Source: Bacteroidales bacterium (GTDB lineage Bacteria > Bacteroidota > Bacteroidia > Bacteroidales > UBA932). From it: a stretch of 16,270 bases of DNA. The notes below the pieces were generated by a model. The model was not told where the DNA came from and made no database searches. It saw only the letters and a program-made list of their open reading frames with translations. How positions within the stretch are numbered: position 1 is the first letter of the stretch; every line of letters starts with the position of its first letter. The DNA lies in assembly GCA_017471085.1 (NCBI GenBank), contig JAFUWW010000079.1:1-16270 (forward strand). The letters are read 5' to 3'. The position numbers and the translations under genes were made by a program. Below, in pieces: positions 14,953 to 16,270 of this stretch.

Positions 14953-16270
14953 CCACCGCCGTGCTCTCCTTGTCCGGAGAAAGCCCCACGCGGAGAGTCC
15001 GCACTTCCTGAGCGCCTTTCTTCCGGGAAGAAAGCACCCGGTCGGAAATGATGAACTCGGACACGGGGTCTTCCACATACCGCATTACGGCCCGCCGGAG
15101 CGGACGGGCGCCATACGCCGGATCGAAGCCGGCATCGGCAATCAGGCGCTTGGCAGCAGGGGTGATGGTAAGCTTGTATCCGGCATCCAGCGCACGGGCG
15201 CGGAGGTCCCTGAGTTCAATGTCGATAATGGCCTCGATGGATTCCCGGTCCAGCGAATTGAAATAGACCTGGGCGTCCACGCGGTTGATGAACTCCGGCG
15301 GGAATGCCTTCTTCACGGCCTTTTCCACCAGGCTCTTCCGGTCCGTCTCCACGTTCCTTCCGGCCGTGGCAAAGCCAATTCCGCTGCCGTACTCCTCCAC
15401 TTCCCGGCTTCCAACGTTGGAAGTCATGATAACAATCGTGTTCTTGAAATCGACCGTGCGGCCGTTGCTGTCCGTAAGCCGGCCCTCGTCCATCACCTGC
15501 AGCAGCAGGTTGAAGATATCCGGATGGGCCTTCTCAATCTCGTCCAGCAGCACAACGCAATAAGGACGGCGCCGCACCCGTTCGCTCAACTGGCCTCCCT
15601 CCTCATAGCCCACATATCCGGGAGGCGCACCGATCAGGCGTGAAACGCTGAACTTCTCCATATACTCGCTCATGTCGATCCGCACCATGTTATCCTCGCT
15701 GTCGAACAGATATTCAGCCAGGGAACGGGCCAACTGGGTCTTGCCCACGCCCGTGGGACCGAAAAAGAGGAAGGTGCCGATCGGCCGGTGCGGATCCTTG
15801 AGGCCGGCCCGGTTCCGCTGGATGGCACGGACCACCGTCTCCACGGCCTCGTCCTGTCCTACGATGCGGTCTTTAAGGCGTTTCCGCATCTTCAGGATGC
15901 GATTTCCTTCCGACTCTGCCACCTTGTTCACGGGAATGCCCGTCATCTTGGCCAGCACGGAGGCGACATCCTCCGCATCCACTACCTTCTCGCGGCCGCG
16001 CTTCTTGGCCAGGGAAAGGCGCACCATGGAACCGGCCTCGTCCAGGGCGTCGATGGCCTTGTCCGGCAGGGAACGGTCCGTGATGTAACGGTCCGTCAGG
16101 CGGACGGCGGCCTCCACGGCCTCGTCGGTATAGGTAATCCCGTGGAATTCCTCGTAACGGGGCTTCAGATTCTGCAGGATTTCAATGGACTGCGCCACGT
16201 CGGTGGGCTCCACCACAATCTTCTGGAAACGGCGGTCCAGGGCTCCGTCCTTCTCCACGATCTTGGCGAA
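14906..16270 (-). CDS. clpC: ClpC-type AAA+ unfoldase, C-terminal half (5' end beyond window)
   Basis: 454 residues are visible; the frame runs off the right edge, so the N-domain and most of D1 are missing. ClpC unfolds proteins for the ClpP protease. Visible are the end of D1 (EKDGALDRRFQ; LPDKAIDALDEAGS), then D2 with Walker A GPTGVGKT, Walker B VVLLDEIEK, the pore loop GYVGYEEGG, sensor 1 TSNVG and the arginine-rich GARPLRRA. D1 is joined to D2 by only a short basic stretch (SLAKKRGREK), where ClpC proteins normally have about 50 more residues of coiled coil with a UVR motif. The GTG at 16258 could be mistaken for a start but lies within conserved sequence. The 3' end overlaps the small plus-strand ORF. 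Confidence 0.93.
   Translation of the reverse strand, partial: FAKIVEKDGALDRRFQKIVVEPTDVAQSIEILQNLKPRYEEFHGITYTDEAVEAAVRLTDRYITDRSLPDKAIDALDEAGSMVRLSLAKKRGREKVVDAEDVASVLAKMTGIPVNKVAESEGNRILKMRKRLKDRIVGQDEAVETVVRAIQRNRAGLKDPHRPIGTFLFFGPTGVGKTQLARSLAEYLFDSEDNMVRIDMSEYMEKFSVSRLIGAPPGYVGYEEGGQLSERVRRRPYCVVLLDEIEKAHPDIFNLLLQVMDEGRLTDSNGRTVDFKNTIVIMTSNVGSREVEEYGSGIGFATAGRNVETDRKSLVEKAVKKAFPPEFINRVDAQVYFNSLDRESIEAIIDIELRDLRARALDAGYKLTITPAAKRLIADAGFDPAYGARPLRRAVMRYVEDPVSEFIISDRVLSSRKKGAQEVRTLRVGLSPDKESTAVAIVPSHPQIEDPDPQ

Noticed and set aside
14938..14990. Terminator for the small plus-strand ORF
   Set aside because: Short inverted repeats such as GCGGA/TCCGC occur just downstream, but there is no T-run and they lie in the clpC coding sequence.

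Overview
The window looks like a chromosomal segment from a G+C-rich member of the Bacteroidales (phylum Bacteroidota). The evidence is: six copies of the Bacteroidota -7 promoter element (TAnnTTTG) just in front of predicted genes, a SusC-style TonB-box/plug protein, a TonB C-terminal domain fused to a peptidase, a SPOR lipoprotein, a leuS-YitT arrangement, and protein sequences (LeuRS, ClpC, GyrA, PhoH) of Bacteroidota type. Almost every gene has a housekeeping or envelope role. I see no phage, transposase, tRNA, rRNA or CRISPR.

Layout. Bases 1-186 may hold the last codons of an unidentified plus-strand gene. A small lipoprotein made only of a TonB box and a TonB-receptor plug domain (187-630, minus) is divergent from an RluA-type pseudouridine synthase (694-1392, plus); they share a 63-base divergent promoter region. 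A six-gene minus-strand operon then runs from 8538 down to 1410: SPOR lipoprotein, M28-like peptidase fused to TonB_C, leuS, two YitT-family membrane proteins, and a short membrane-anchored AraC-type regulator. The first five genes are 7 bases apart or less, and the first two overlap by ATGA. The operon has a complete Bacteroidota promoter (TTTG-21-TATTTTTG) and an unusually strong Shine-Dalgarno. Divergent from it is phoH (8617-9549, plus), followed by a gene-free stretch with a 63-base tandem repeat able to form nested hairpins.

On the right, all on minus, are clpC (cut by the window edge), an exported alpha/beta hydrolase, gyrA and a periplasmic TPR protein, the last ending at a clear intrinsic terminator. 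As I recall, clpC-gyrA-TPR is a conserved Bacteroidales neighbourhood. Here the hydrolase and a 41-codon plus-strand ORF with its own promoter sit between clpC and gyrA.

Points most worth following: the free-standing lipidated plug that keeps a TonB box; the M28-TonB_C fusion that has lost two metal-ligand positions; a ClpC without the usual UVR/coiled-coil linker; the 63-base hairpin repeats; the acidic 41-residue ORF; and three promoters placed so close to the ATG that the mRNAs should be leaderless or nearly so. I did not find a clear multi-gene novel system; the novelty here is in single proteins and elements.
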